Shown here: positions 26,938 to 34,841 of the stretch, one piece after another
Layout of the letters: each line of letters starts with the position of its first letter
How positions within the stretch are numbered: position 1 is the stretch's first letter
NCBI GenBank assembly: GCA_017403145.1
Contig: JAFQOO010000005.1
Location: 295,141 to 359,140 of the forward strand
Direction of reading: 5' to 3'
Source: Clostridia bacterium
GTDB taxonomy: Bacteria > Bacillota > Clostridia > Christensenellales > DTU072
Length of the DNA stretch: 64,000 bases
The notes under the pieces: generated by a model
What the model was told of the DNA's origin: nothing
What the model saw: only the letters and a program-made list of their open reading frames with translations
Databases searched by the model: none
Position numbers and translations under genes: made by a program

Positions 26938-27942
26938 TTACCTCCTGCGTAGTTGTAGAAGTATATCTTCATCAACAAGCCCTACTAAATCATCGCCATT
27001 TTTAATTTTTTCTCTAACAAGAGTGGAACTTATTTCGGCATCCTCTGCCGGAATTAGTAACGTTTCAACGTTTCCGTGCTCTTTATTCCAAGACGCCATA
27101 GCCTTTTCGTATTCATAATCAGTTTCATTACGAATACCTCTTATAATATATTGTATATCATTTTCTTTACAATAGTCAATAGTCAATCCATCATAGTAGG
27201 TCGCTTTTACGACACCACCCATTCTTCTAGTTGAGGTTTCTATAAGCTTTAAACGTTTATCAACCGATAATTCCGTCTTCTTTTCAGGATTATCTAAAAT
27301 TACCACGTGAACCTCATCAAACAATTCCAATGCTTTAGATACTAAGAACTTATGCCCAAGCGTAAATGGGTCAAACGTTCCTGTAACTGCACAAGCGGTG
27401 GATTTTTGCACTAACATTACGGTAACCGAGCCATAATCACGTACGTTTACTGCCCTAAAACCATTTGATAGTTTGAGGGGTTCATCCTCTCTTGAACGTT
27501 CTACAACGATAATACCATCTTCAGCTAAAATTCCACTTTCATCAATTTTGTCGATTGCAACTTTATCTAATCCTTGCTTATAAGGAGGGTCTAAAAAGAT
27601 TAAATCAAACTTTTCTTTACGTGCAGACAGATAATCAATTGTACTTAAAAAGTCTTTTCTTATCACGTTAATTTTGCCGGATACCTTTTTTAGATTGGTA
27701 TTTACGGTTTCGATACTATCGTTTGAACGGTCTGCGAAAGTAACCGAGTGAGCACCCCTAGATAAAGCTTCTATACCCAAAGCACCGCTACCTGCAAATA
27801 AATCTAGTACGTTAGCATCTTCAACGCAACCTTGAAGAAGATTAAAAATACTCTCTTTTACTCTATCAGTAGTAGGACGTATACTTTTATCTTTCATTGT
27901 AATAAGGGAACGTCCCTTGAACTTTCCGGCTATAATTCTCAT
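26938..27942 (-). CDS. rsmD-coaD: Fused 16S rRNA (guanine966-N2)-methyltransferase RsmD and phosphopantetheine adenylyltransferase CoaD
   Basis: One 334-aa reading frame holds two enzymes. Residues 1-180 are RsmD: MRIIAGKFKGR start, SAM motif LDLFAGSGALGIEAL (46-60) and catalytic LDPPY (117-121). Residues 182-334 are CoaD: GTFDPFTLGH (188-197, an HxGH-type motif), a KK-x2-LSV segment near 221-227, RGIRNETDYEYE, and ISSTLVR (304-310). The two domains abut with no linker, and there is no internal stop or obvious separate start. In Bacillus these are the adjacent genes ylbH and ylbI. It overlaps the upstream 5-FCL gene by 4 bp (ATGA). Both active sites look intact. Confidence 0.93.
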   Translation of the reverse strand: MRIIAGKFKGRSLITMKDKSIRPTTDRVKESIFNLLQGCVEDANVLDLFAGSGALGIEALSRGAHSVTFADRSNDSIETVNTNLKKVSGKINVIRKDFLSTIDYLSARKEKFDLIFLDPPYKQGLDKVAIDKIDESGILAEDGIIVVERSREDEPLKLSNGFRAVNVRDYGSVTVMLVQKSTACAVTGTFDPFTLGHKFLVSKALELFDEVHVVILDNPEKKTELSVDKRLKLIETSTRRMGGVVKATYYDGLTIDYCKENDIQYIIRGIRNETDYEYEKAMASWNKEHGNVETLLIPAEDAEISSTLVREKIKNGDDLVGLVDEDILLQLRRR

Positions 27943-28478
27943 AATAAATAACCTTCCTCTGTAATTATCATATCCATAGGTACGTCGTGTTCATCACAAT
28001 CGATATTTGGTATACCATATCTCGAAAAACATATACCTATTTTATAAACGTCGTTATTTGCAAAATATTTATCATAGTACCCTTTGCCGTGCCCTAATCT
28101 ATTCTTATTATCGTCATATGCAACCATCGGTACGATGGCGATATCGGGCATAACCTCAACGGGGCAGGCGTTTAAAGGCTCTTTAATACCATAGGTTGCT
28201 ACAACCAATTCGTCCGTTGGATTATATTTTGCAAGAAGCATTTCTCCATTTCTAATTATGGGAACGTATACTTCTTTTTTTGCCATAAAGCAAAAGGCAA
28301 TTATATCTCTAGTAAAAGGCTCCGGATATTTGGAAATAAAAATAAAGACCTTTTGTGCGTGTTGGAATTCCGGAACTTCTAGAAGATTATAAAGAATTGC
28401 ATTGGAGCAATTAACGTAAATCTTCTCGTTCATATAAGTAACTTTTTTTATCAATGACCTTATTGTAGCTTTGTCCAT
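27939..28478 (-). CDS. 5-formyltetrahydrofolate cyclo-ligase
   Basis: Converts 5-formyl-THF to 5,10-methenyl-THF with ATP. The 179-aa protein has the family signature RLGHGKGYYDKYF and the N-terminal half aligns with the usual 5-FCL start, so the ATG at 28478 is probably genuine. This gives an unusually long 68-bp overlap with the 3' end of the alanine racemase gene. It overlaps rsmD-coaD by 4 bp. Confidence 0.92.
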   Translation of the reverse strand: MDKATIRSLIKKVTYMNEKIYVNCSNAILYNLLEVPEFQHAQKVFIFISKYPEPFTRDIIAFCFMAKKEVYVPIIRNGEMLLAKYNPTDELVVATYGIKEPLNACPVEVMPDIAIVPMVAYDDNKNRLGHGKGYYDKYFANNDVYKIGICFSRYGIPNIDCDEHDVPMDMIITEEGYLL

Positions 28479-29469
28479 TATATGAGTATATCCTTTTTCC
28501 TCTACCCTTAATAGAAGTAATAACTTCGTATTCGCTAGAATTGCAACTATTTATATAACTATCGATTGTGCGTGGACTTAAAACAACGACTTTATCGCCT
28601 ACTTTAATGGGAATTTCGCCAACGTCAATGATAGTCGTATCCATACACACTTTGCCAACTATCGTGGCATATTTATCGTTTATTAGCACTTTCGCACCTT
28701 TGTACGAGCGACTAATTCCGTCAAAATACCCACCGCTTATAACAGCTGTTCTAGTGATATTGGTAGGCACGTAAGAACCATCGTAACCTACTCTTTCATA
28801 AGCTCCTATTTCTTTAACGGATAAGACCTCGGATTGTACCTCTAGCGCATTATGATAAGCCATAAGTCCCACTCTTACGCCGTCAAGAAATATTCCTTTA
28901 CTTATACCCAAACTAGCAGAGGCAATGATTTTAGAATTTTTAAAAGAATAATCTTTGAGGAATAAATAAAGTTTATCCTTTTGCTCCAACACGCTTTCAT
29001 TAGAGTAAAAATGAGTATGTATCGCGCGTGGTTCAAGCCCTGACTTTTTCAAGCTATCAAAAACAACTTGGAACTCGTAGTGCGATTTAAAGCCAAACCT
29101 ATTCATTCCGGTATCAATTTTGATATCAAAATTTGAATATTGTTTTTGCTCGATTGCAAGTAATGTCGGCTCGTTATAAACCACCGGAGTAATATGGTAC
29201 TTTATTACTTCCTCAATATCCTTTGATTCAAACGAGAATAAATTGATAGGCTTTGCAACACCCAATTGCCTTAATTTAATTGCCTCATCAAGTGTTGCAA
29301 CACCATATCTATCTACAATATTATTACTAATACAAACTACACCTTCAACACCGTGGTTATAAGCATCTGCTTTAACCATAAGAGTTAATTCTCTATCCCC
29401 TATTAGCTTTCTAACGTTAAATAAGTTGTTTTCTATTACTCCTAAATCGGTGTTAAGATATAATCCTAT
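28411..29469 (-). CDS. alr: Alanine racemase with apparent non-canonical (ATA) start
   Basis: PLP enzyme making D-alanine for peptidoglycan. PLP-lysine motif VKADAYNHG, catalytic-Tyr region RVGYDGSYV and VCMDTTIIDVG are conserved. The first in-frame ATG (29379) falls inside the motif before the PLP lysine, so starting there would delete the first barrel strand. The frame stays open upstream and encodes a convincing Alr N-terminus (LYLNTDLGVIENNLFNV). Between the in-frame TAG at 29476-29478 and that sequence there is no ATG, GTG or TTG. The best candidate is ATA at 29469, five bases after GGTAGG. That gives 352 aa. The gene begins about 15 bases after the ACT gene. Confidence 0.82.
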   Translation of the reverse strand: MGLYLNTDLGVIENNLFNVRKLIGDRELTLMVKADAYNHGVEGVVCISNNIVDRYGVATLDEAIKLRQLGVAKPINLFSFESKDIEEVIKYHITPVVYNEPTLLAIEQKQYSNFDIKIDTGMNRFGFKSHYEFQVVFDSLKKSGLEPRAIHTHFYSNESVLEQKDKLYLFLKDYSFKNSKIIASASLGISKGIFLDGVRVGLMAYHNALEVQSEVLSVKEIGAYERVGYDGSYVPTNITRTAVISGGYFDGISRSYKGAKVLINDKYATIVGKVCMDTTIIDVGEIPIKVGDKVVVLSPRTIDSYINSCNSSEYEVITSIKGRGKRIYSYNGQSYNKVIDKKSYLYEREDLR

Positions 29470-29484
29470 AGTTTCCTACCTTTT

Positions 29485-29907
29485 TTATAGAATATTATCC
29501 TCTATTAAATTTATTCCGTTTTCAGCAAGGATTTTCATAGCGTTTTGATTATCGTCCACCTTAAGAAGTATGACAGCATAATCTTCGCCGGCTCGTGCAA
29601 AGGAATATAAATAGGCTATATTGATACCGTGTCCTTCCAATACTTCAAGTACTTTGCACATTTCACCAGGAGTATCTTGAACTTTGAAACCAACCAAGTC
29701 GGTTGCTGCGGTATTAAAACCATTTGCACGTAAAACTTCGATTGCCTTTTTATTATCGTCAGTTACAGCACGAAGAATACCATATTCCATAGTATCAGCG
29801 ATAGACATAACTTGAATGTTGATATCTGCTTCTTTTAGCACTCTCGAAAACTCAGCAACTCTACCACTTCTATTTTCCAAAAAAACTGCAATTTGGTTTA
29901 CTAACAT
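29485..29907 (-). CDS. Tandem ACT-domain protein
   Basis: A 140-aa protein made of two ACT domains (about 3-67 and 72-140), with no catalytic domain. ACT domains bind amino acids. This family is commonly found beside phenylacetate-CoA ligase genes in anaerobes and is presumed to sense aromatic or branched amino acids. It has GGAGGT upstream and lies ten bases after the second paaK gene, within the arylpyruvate operon. Confidence 0.88.
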   Translation of the reverse strand: MLVNQIAVFLENRSGRVAEFSRVLKEADINIQVMSIADTMEYGILRAVTDDNKKAIEVLRANGFNTAATDLVGFKVQDTPGEMCKVLEVLEGHGINIAYLYSFARAGEDYAVILLKVDDNQNAMKILAENGINLIEDNIL

Positions 29908-29917
29908 ATTATACCTC

Positions 29918-31222
29918 CTATATTTTTCTATTATCGGTTACGTAAACAGCCTTACCTTCACTTCTCTTGATGCTTCCGGCGGAAACAAGATTTACCTTTG
30001 CAGTTACACCAATAGCAGATGCGATATCAGCTGTTAATTTTTTCTTAAGAATTTCGATTTCTTGAACTTCGTCAAAGGCTACTCCTCTATCTAGTTCAAC
30101 GTCTATTTGCATTATATCTAGATTGTTGATTCTATCAATAGTTATATGATAATAAGGACTTATTCTCTTATCCTTAATAAGTACCGATTCGATTTGAGAC
30201 GGGAATACGTTAACACCACGAATAATGAGCATATCATCAGACCTACCGGTAATACGAGCAAGTCTTAAGCTTGTTCTACCGCACTTACAAGGTTCGTAAA
30301 TAAGAGAACATAAATCACGGGTACGGTAACGAATAAGAGGAATACCTTGCTTATTGAGGGTAGTAAATACGAGTTCACCTTCTTCGCCTTCTTTAACGGG
30401 TTGAAGGGTAACGGGGTCGATAATTTCGGGATAGAACAAATCATCTTGAACGTGAGGGCCACATTGATATTCACATTCGGTTGCGACACCGGGACCGGTT
30501 ATTTCGGAAAGACCATATATATCGTATGCCTTTAAACCTAGTCCTTCTTCTATCTTCTTTCTCATTTCTTCAGTCCAAGGTTCTGCACCAAAGAAACCTT
30601 GTTTTAAGCTTAAATCTTGGGGAGTTAAGCCCATTTTGCGAAGCTCGTCTGCAAGATATACTGCATAAGAAGGAGTACAGCACAATGTATCAGCTTTAAA
30701 GTCCTTCATTAGCATAATTTGTCTATTGGTATTACCGGATGAAGCGGGAACAACGGTTGCGCCCATAAATTCACCACCATAGTGAGCACCTAAACCACCG
30801 GTAAACAATCCATAGCCATAAGCAATATGTATTATACTTTGCTTGGTAACGCCACAAGCGGCGAAACCTCTAGCGCAGGCTTCCGACCAGTCGTCCAAAT
30901 CTCTTTGTGTCAATCCTACAACAGTAAGTTTTCCCGTAGTGCCACTTGATGCGTGTATTCTTACGATATCATCCATAGGAGCAGAAAACATTCCGAAGGG
31001 ATAATTTGCGCGAAGGTCAGTTTTAGTAGTGAATGGTAGTTTTACTATATCATCAATAGAATTGATATCTTCAGGCTTTAAACCTATTTCATCCATTTTA
31101 GCTCTATAAGGAGCAACCGTGTTATAAACTCTTTCAACAACGTCTCTTAATCTTTTGCCTTGAAGAACCTTTTTTTCCTCAATAGGCATACACTCTATTT
31201 CTTTATTAAATACGTATGACAT
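29918..31222 (-). CDS. paaK: Phenylacetate-CoA ligase family protein (second copy)
   Basis: AMP-forming arylacetate-CoA ligase. The 434-aa protein has the phosphate-binding motif HASSGTTGKLTVVG, YGLSEITGPGVATEC, YRTRDLCSL and the C-terminal GRSDDMLIIRGVNVFPSQIE. The family normally makes phenylacetyl-CoA or indoleacetyl-CoA. Its place ten bases after iorB suggests it acts on the arylacetate counterpart of the IorAB product, possibly in the acid-releasing direction. It is a clear paralogue of the ligase at 33525-34832. Confidence 0.93.
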   Translation of the reverse strand: MSYVFNKEIECMPIEEKKVLQGKRLRDVVERVYNTVAPYRAKMDEIGLKPEDINSIDDIVKLPFTTKTDLRANYPFGMFSAPMDDIVRIHASSGTTGKLTVVGLTQRDLDDWSEACARGFAACGVTKQSIIHIAYGYGLFTGGLGAHYGGEFMGATVVPASSGNTNRQIMLMKDFKADTLCCTPSYAVYLADELRKMGLTPQDLSLKQGFFGAEPWTEEMRKKIEEGLGLKAYDIYGLSEITGPGVATECEYQCGPHVQDDLFYPEIIDPVTLQPVKEGEEGELVFTTLNKQGIPLIRYRTRDLCSLIYEPCKCGRTSLRLARITGRSDDMLIIRGVNVFPSQIESVLIKDKRISPYYHITIDRINNLDIMQIDVELDRGVAFDEVQEIEILKKKLTADIASAIGVTAKVNLVSAGSIKRSEGKAVYVTDNRKI

Positions 31223-31232
31223 ATAATTTCCT

Positions 31233-31802
31233 CTATTTTACGTTATATCCTAATTCTAAAGCTTTTTCGTTAACTGCTAGAAGTTTTTGAGGTACACATT
31301 TACGCACCGCTTCTAGTGCAACGTTAAACTCAATACCGATAAGTGCACAAAGAGCACCTATCATAACGACGTTAACTGCTTTCGAGTTGCCCGCTGTGCA
31401 AGCAAGTTCAAGACCTTCAACAACAACAGTCTTTTTTCCTAGCTCAGCGAGCTTACTAAAGATTGAATCAGGATACTCCGCCATTCCAGTAATAACGGGC
31501 ATAGGCATAATTTCTTGATTGTTAACAAGAATAATACCATCTTTTTTGAGATAATAAGCCCAACGCAAAGCTTCTAGTTTCTCAAATGCAAGAATATAAT
31601 CAACCTCGCCCTCGGTAACCAAAGGAGCACCGATTTCGTTTCCAATTCTTACATGAGTAACTACGCTACCACCACGTTGACTCATACCGTGTACTTCGCT
31701 CAATTTACAATCGTTTCCACTTATATCTGCTATTGCCCCTAAAACACGGCTTGCTAAAAGAGTACCTTGTCCACCAACGCCAACAATTAAAACATTAAGC
31801 AT
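31233..31802 (-). CDS. iorB: Indolepyruvate ferredoxin oxidoreductase beta subunit
   Basis: The gamma/beta-type subunit of the oxygen-sensitive 2-oxoacid:ferredoxin oxidoreductase family. The 189-aa length is normal, and GVGGQGTLLASRVLG plus SEVHGMSQRGGSVVTHVRIG are diagnostic. With IorA it oxidatively decarboxylates arylpyruvates to arylacetyl-CoA, reducing ferredoxin. It overlaps the iorA stop by 8 bp. Confidence 0.96.
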   Translation of the reverse strand: MLNVLIVGVGGQGTLLASRVLGAIADISGNDCKLSEVHGMSQRGGSVVTHVRIGNEIGAPLVTEGEVDYILAFEKLEALRWAYYLKKDGIILVNNQEIMPMPVITGMAEYPDSIFSKLAELGKKTVVVEGLELACTAGNSKAVNVVMIGALCALIGIEFNVALEAVRKCVPQKLLAVNEKALELGYNVK

Positions 31803-33516
31803 TTTTAGAACCCTCCTCTATTGCCGAGAATTTACATAATTGTTTACATACGCCACAAGCAACGCATAATTCTTTGTTAATTCGTATTTTACCACCGATA
31901 TTTTCTATTGCAGGACAACCTATTTTTAAGCAAGCCTTACAATTTTTACAATTATCATTAATACTAAATGCCGGAGGATATTTTTTTGTTAGTAGAACGC
32001 AAGGACGTCTTGCAATAATAACAGATACTTCTTCCCTTGCTGTTTCTTCTTTGATAACCCTTTCAACTTCCTTGAGGTCGTATGCATCTACAACGACAAC
32101 GTTATTAACGCCTATAGCCTTAAGCAATGCTTCTAGGTCTAGTTTATTGGTAGGTTCGCCTTTGAGGGTTTTACCGGTTGCAGGGTTTTGTTGGTGTCCC
32201 GTCATACCCGTTATTGAGTTATCAAGTATGATAGTAGTAGAGGTTCCTTGATTATAAACAGCGTTTATAACGTTGGTAATACCGCTATGAACGAAGGTGC
32301 TATCGCCTATTACCGCAACTAATTTACGAGCGTGAATAGATTTTGCTTTATCAAATCCGTGAGCCATACCGATACTTGCGCCCATACATACACAAGCATC
32401 CAATGCCGATAACGGAGCTTGAGCGCCTAGCGTATAGCAACCTATATCACCACTAACAACGATACCTAACTTTTTCAAAATGTAAAATACGCCTCTATGA
32501 GGGCAACCTGCACACATAACAGGTGGACGCATAGGTACGTTTACTTGAGAAGTAATTATTTCATCTCCGTATAGTTTGTTACGAATATATGCAGTTGAAT
32601 ATTCACCTTGTTTACCAAACAAAGCTTTACCGCTACACTTTATACCATTTGCTTTGAGTTGATTTTCGAAGAAAGGTTCTAACTCCTCAACTACCATAAG
32701 CTCGTCTACTTTGCTTGCAAATTCTTTGATAGCATCTAGAGGAATTGGGTATACTAAGCCAAGTTTAAATATCGAAGCATCGGTTGCTTCTTTAACGTAT
32801 TGATATACTGCACCTGCACAAACAATACCCAACTTTGTAGAACGCATTTCTACTCTATTTAAATCGATGGTATTAGCATCTTTGGCTAACTTATTTTCTC
32901 TTTCTTCAACGTAAACGTGCCTTTTTCTAGCGAATTGGGGCATCATTACGTATTTTTGGATATTTTTTTCAAAGTGCTTGTCTTCTACTTCTTCTCTATC
33001 CTTTAGTTCAACGACGCTTTGACTATGTGCAATTCTAGTTGTTAGGCGCAACATTACGGGAGTATCATACTCTTCGGAAATTTCATATGCGCGTTTGACA
33101 AAATCCTTCGCTTCTTGGCTATCACTAGGCTCAAGCATAGGAACGTGAGCGCTTCTAGCATAAAATCTAGAGTCTTGTTCGTTTTGGGAACTATGCATTG
33201 CGGGGTCGTCGGCAACAACCAAAACCATACCACGTCCTACGCCGGTATATGCTGCGGTAAATAGTGGGTCAGCCGCTACGTTTACGCCCACGTGCTTCAT
33301 ACAGCACATTGAGCGAACACCTGCGATAGATGCGCCTACAGCAACCTCACAAGCTACCTTTTCATTAGGTGCCCATTCTGAATAAATATCATCATACTTA
33401 GAAATAAACTCGGTAATTTCGGTTGAAGGAGTGCCCGGATACGATGAAACAACCTTAACGCCTGCTTCATACGCGCCTCTTGCAACTGCTTCGTTTGTTA
33501 GCATTAGTCTTTTCAT
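31795..33516 (-). CDS. iorA: Indolepyruvate ferredoxin oxidoreductase alpha subunit
   Basis: 573-aa thiamine-diphosphate subunit that acts on the 2-oxoacids of Trp, Phe and Tyr. The N-terminal pyrimidine-binding region has VSSYPGTPSTEI, followed by CAGCPHRG, GDIGCYTLGA and VIGDSTFVHSGITN in the TPP-binding half. The C-terminus has a double 4Fe-4S ferredoxin region (CKNCKACLKIGCP and CVACGVCKQLC). Length is normal. It follows the first paaK by eight bases. Confidence 0.97.
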   Translation of the reverse strand: MKRLMLTNEAVARGAYEAGVKVVSSYPGTPSTEITEFISKYDDIYSEWAPNEKVACEVAVGASIAGVRSMCCMKHVGVNVAADPLFTAAYTGVGRGMVLVVADDPAMHSSQNEQDSRFYARSAHVPMLEPSDSQEAKDFVKRAYEISEEYDTPVMLRLTTRIAHSQSVVELKDREEVEDKHFEKNIQKYVMMPQFARKRHVYVEERENKLAKDANTIDLNRVEMRSTKLGIVCAGAVYQYVKEATDASIFKLGLVYPIPLDAIKEFASKVDELMVVEELEPFFENQLKANGIKCSGKALFGKQGEYSTAYIRNKLYGDEIITSQVNVPMRPPVMCAGCPHRGVFYILKKLGIVVSGDIGCYTLGAQAPLSALDACVCMGASIGMAHGFDKAKSIHARKLVAVIGDSTFVHSGITNVINAVYNQGTSTTIILDNSITGMTGHQQNPATGKTLKGEPTNKLDLEALLKAIGVNNVVVVDAYDLKEVERVIKEETAREEVSVIIARRPCVLLTKKYPPAFSINDNCKNCKACLKIGCPAIENIGGKIRINKELCVACGVCKQLCKFSAIEEGSKNA

Positions 33517-33524
33517 ATTTACTC

Positions 33525-34832
33525 CTATACTTTAGTTAAATCTCTTGTGTCGGTAACTCTCTTTGATTTGCCTTCATAACGTTTTAGTGATAAAGGCTCG
33601 CAAAGTTTAACGTTTGCATCAATTTGCAATACGGTTTTAAGGTTGTGTCTAATCTTATCACGAAGTTTAATAAGCTCCGAATAGTCGGTAAGCAAAGTAC
33701 CATCGGCAACTTCAACCTTAACTTCCAATTTATCCATATATCCTTCACGATATACTAGGATTTCATATTGTCCACCAACTTCGGGCATATTCATAAGTAC
33801 GCCTTCGATTTGAGATGGGAATACGTTAACACCGCGGATAATAAGCATATCGTCTGTTCTACCCTTGAGCTTAGCCATACGAACGGTGGTTCTACCACAT
33901 TTACAAGGGGTATGGTCTAGTGCAGTTATATCCTTAGTACGGTATCTAATAACGGGCATACCCTCTTTGGTTAACGTTGTTAAAACCAATTCACCATACT
34001 CGCCATCTTGGCAAGGCTCAAAGGTTTGAGGATTTAGTACTTCTGGGTAGAAATGGTCTTCATTGATGTGCATACCGCACTTTTCGGTACATTCTCCGCT
34101 AACGCCGGGTCCTATGATTTCCGATAAACCATAATTATCGTTAGTGAAAACGCCCAACTTTTTAGCGATTTCCGCGTGCATTTCAGCAGTAGATGCTTCC
34201 GAACCAAATAAACCGATACGAAGTTTAAAGTCTTCTTTTTTGTATCCTAATTTTTCTGCCATTTCACCAATATACAGTGCATAGGAAGGAGTACATACCA
34301 AAACGGTTGATTCAAGGTCTTTTAGTAACATAACTTGGCGTTCGGTGTTACCTGAGCTAGCAGGTATAATAGCGCAACCCAATCGCTCGCAACCTTGGTG
34401 CATACCCAATGCACCGGTAAACAAACCATAACCAAATGAAACTTGTACTATATCATCGCTTTCAACCCCGGCTGCTGCGCATAAGCGTGCACAACATTCC
34501 GTCCAAAGTTCCAAATCGTTTTCCGTATAACATACAACGGTAGGTTTGCCACTAGTTCCGCTCGATGCGTGAACACGGGTTAATTTGGTTTTGGGTACTG
34601 CCAATAGTCCGTAAGGATAATTGTCTCTCAAATCACTTTTTACAGTGAAAGGAACTTTCTTGACGTCTTCTAGCGTTTGGATATCTTCGGGCTTAAAGCC
34701 TGCTTCATCATATTTTTTCTTATAAAAAGGTACGTTTTCATATGCATACTTTACGATAGCTTTAAATCTTTCTAATTGCAAAGCTTGCATTTCTTCTCTA
34801 GACATACATTCATTCTTTTTATCGTATATCAT
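33525..34832 (-). CDS. paaK: Phenylacetate-CoA ligase family protein (first copy)
   Basis: 435-aa AMP-forming ligase with HASSGTSGKPTVVCY, NYGLSEIIGPGVSGEC, YRTKDITAL and GRTDDMLIIRGVNVFPSQIE. It is similar in length and motif layout to the second copy but distinct throughout, so it is an old duplication rather than a recent one. It lies between the aconitase-family gene (nine bases upstream) and iorA (eight bases downstream). Confidence 0.93.
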   Translation of the reverse strand: MIYDKKNECMSREEMQALQLERFKAIVKYAYENVPFYKKKYDEAGFKPEDIQTLEDVKKVPFTVKSDLRDNYPYGLLAVPKTKLTRVHASSGTSGKPTVVCYTENDLELWTECCARLCAAAGVESDDIVQVSFGYGLFTGALGMHQGCERLGCAIIPASSGNTERQVMLLKDLESTVLVCTPSYALYIGEMAEKLGYKKEDFKLRIGLFGSEASTAEMHAEIAKKLGVFTNDNYGLSEIIGPGVSGECTEKCGMHINEDHFYPEVLNPQTFEPCQDGEYGELVLTTLTKEGMPVIRYRTKDITALDHTPCKCGRTTVRMAKLKGRTDDMLIIRGVNVFPSQIEGVLMNMPEVGGQYEILVYREGYMDKLEVKVEVADGTLLTDYSELIKLRDKIRHNLKTVLQIDANVKLCEPLSLKRYEGKSKRVTDTRDLTKV

Positions 34833-34841
34833 AATTTCTCC

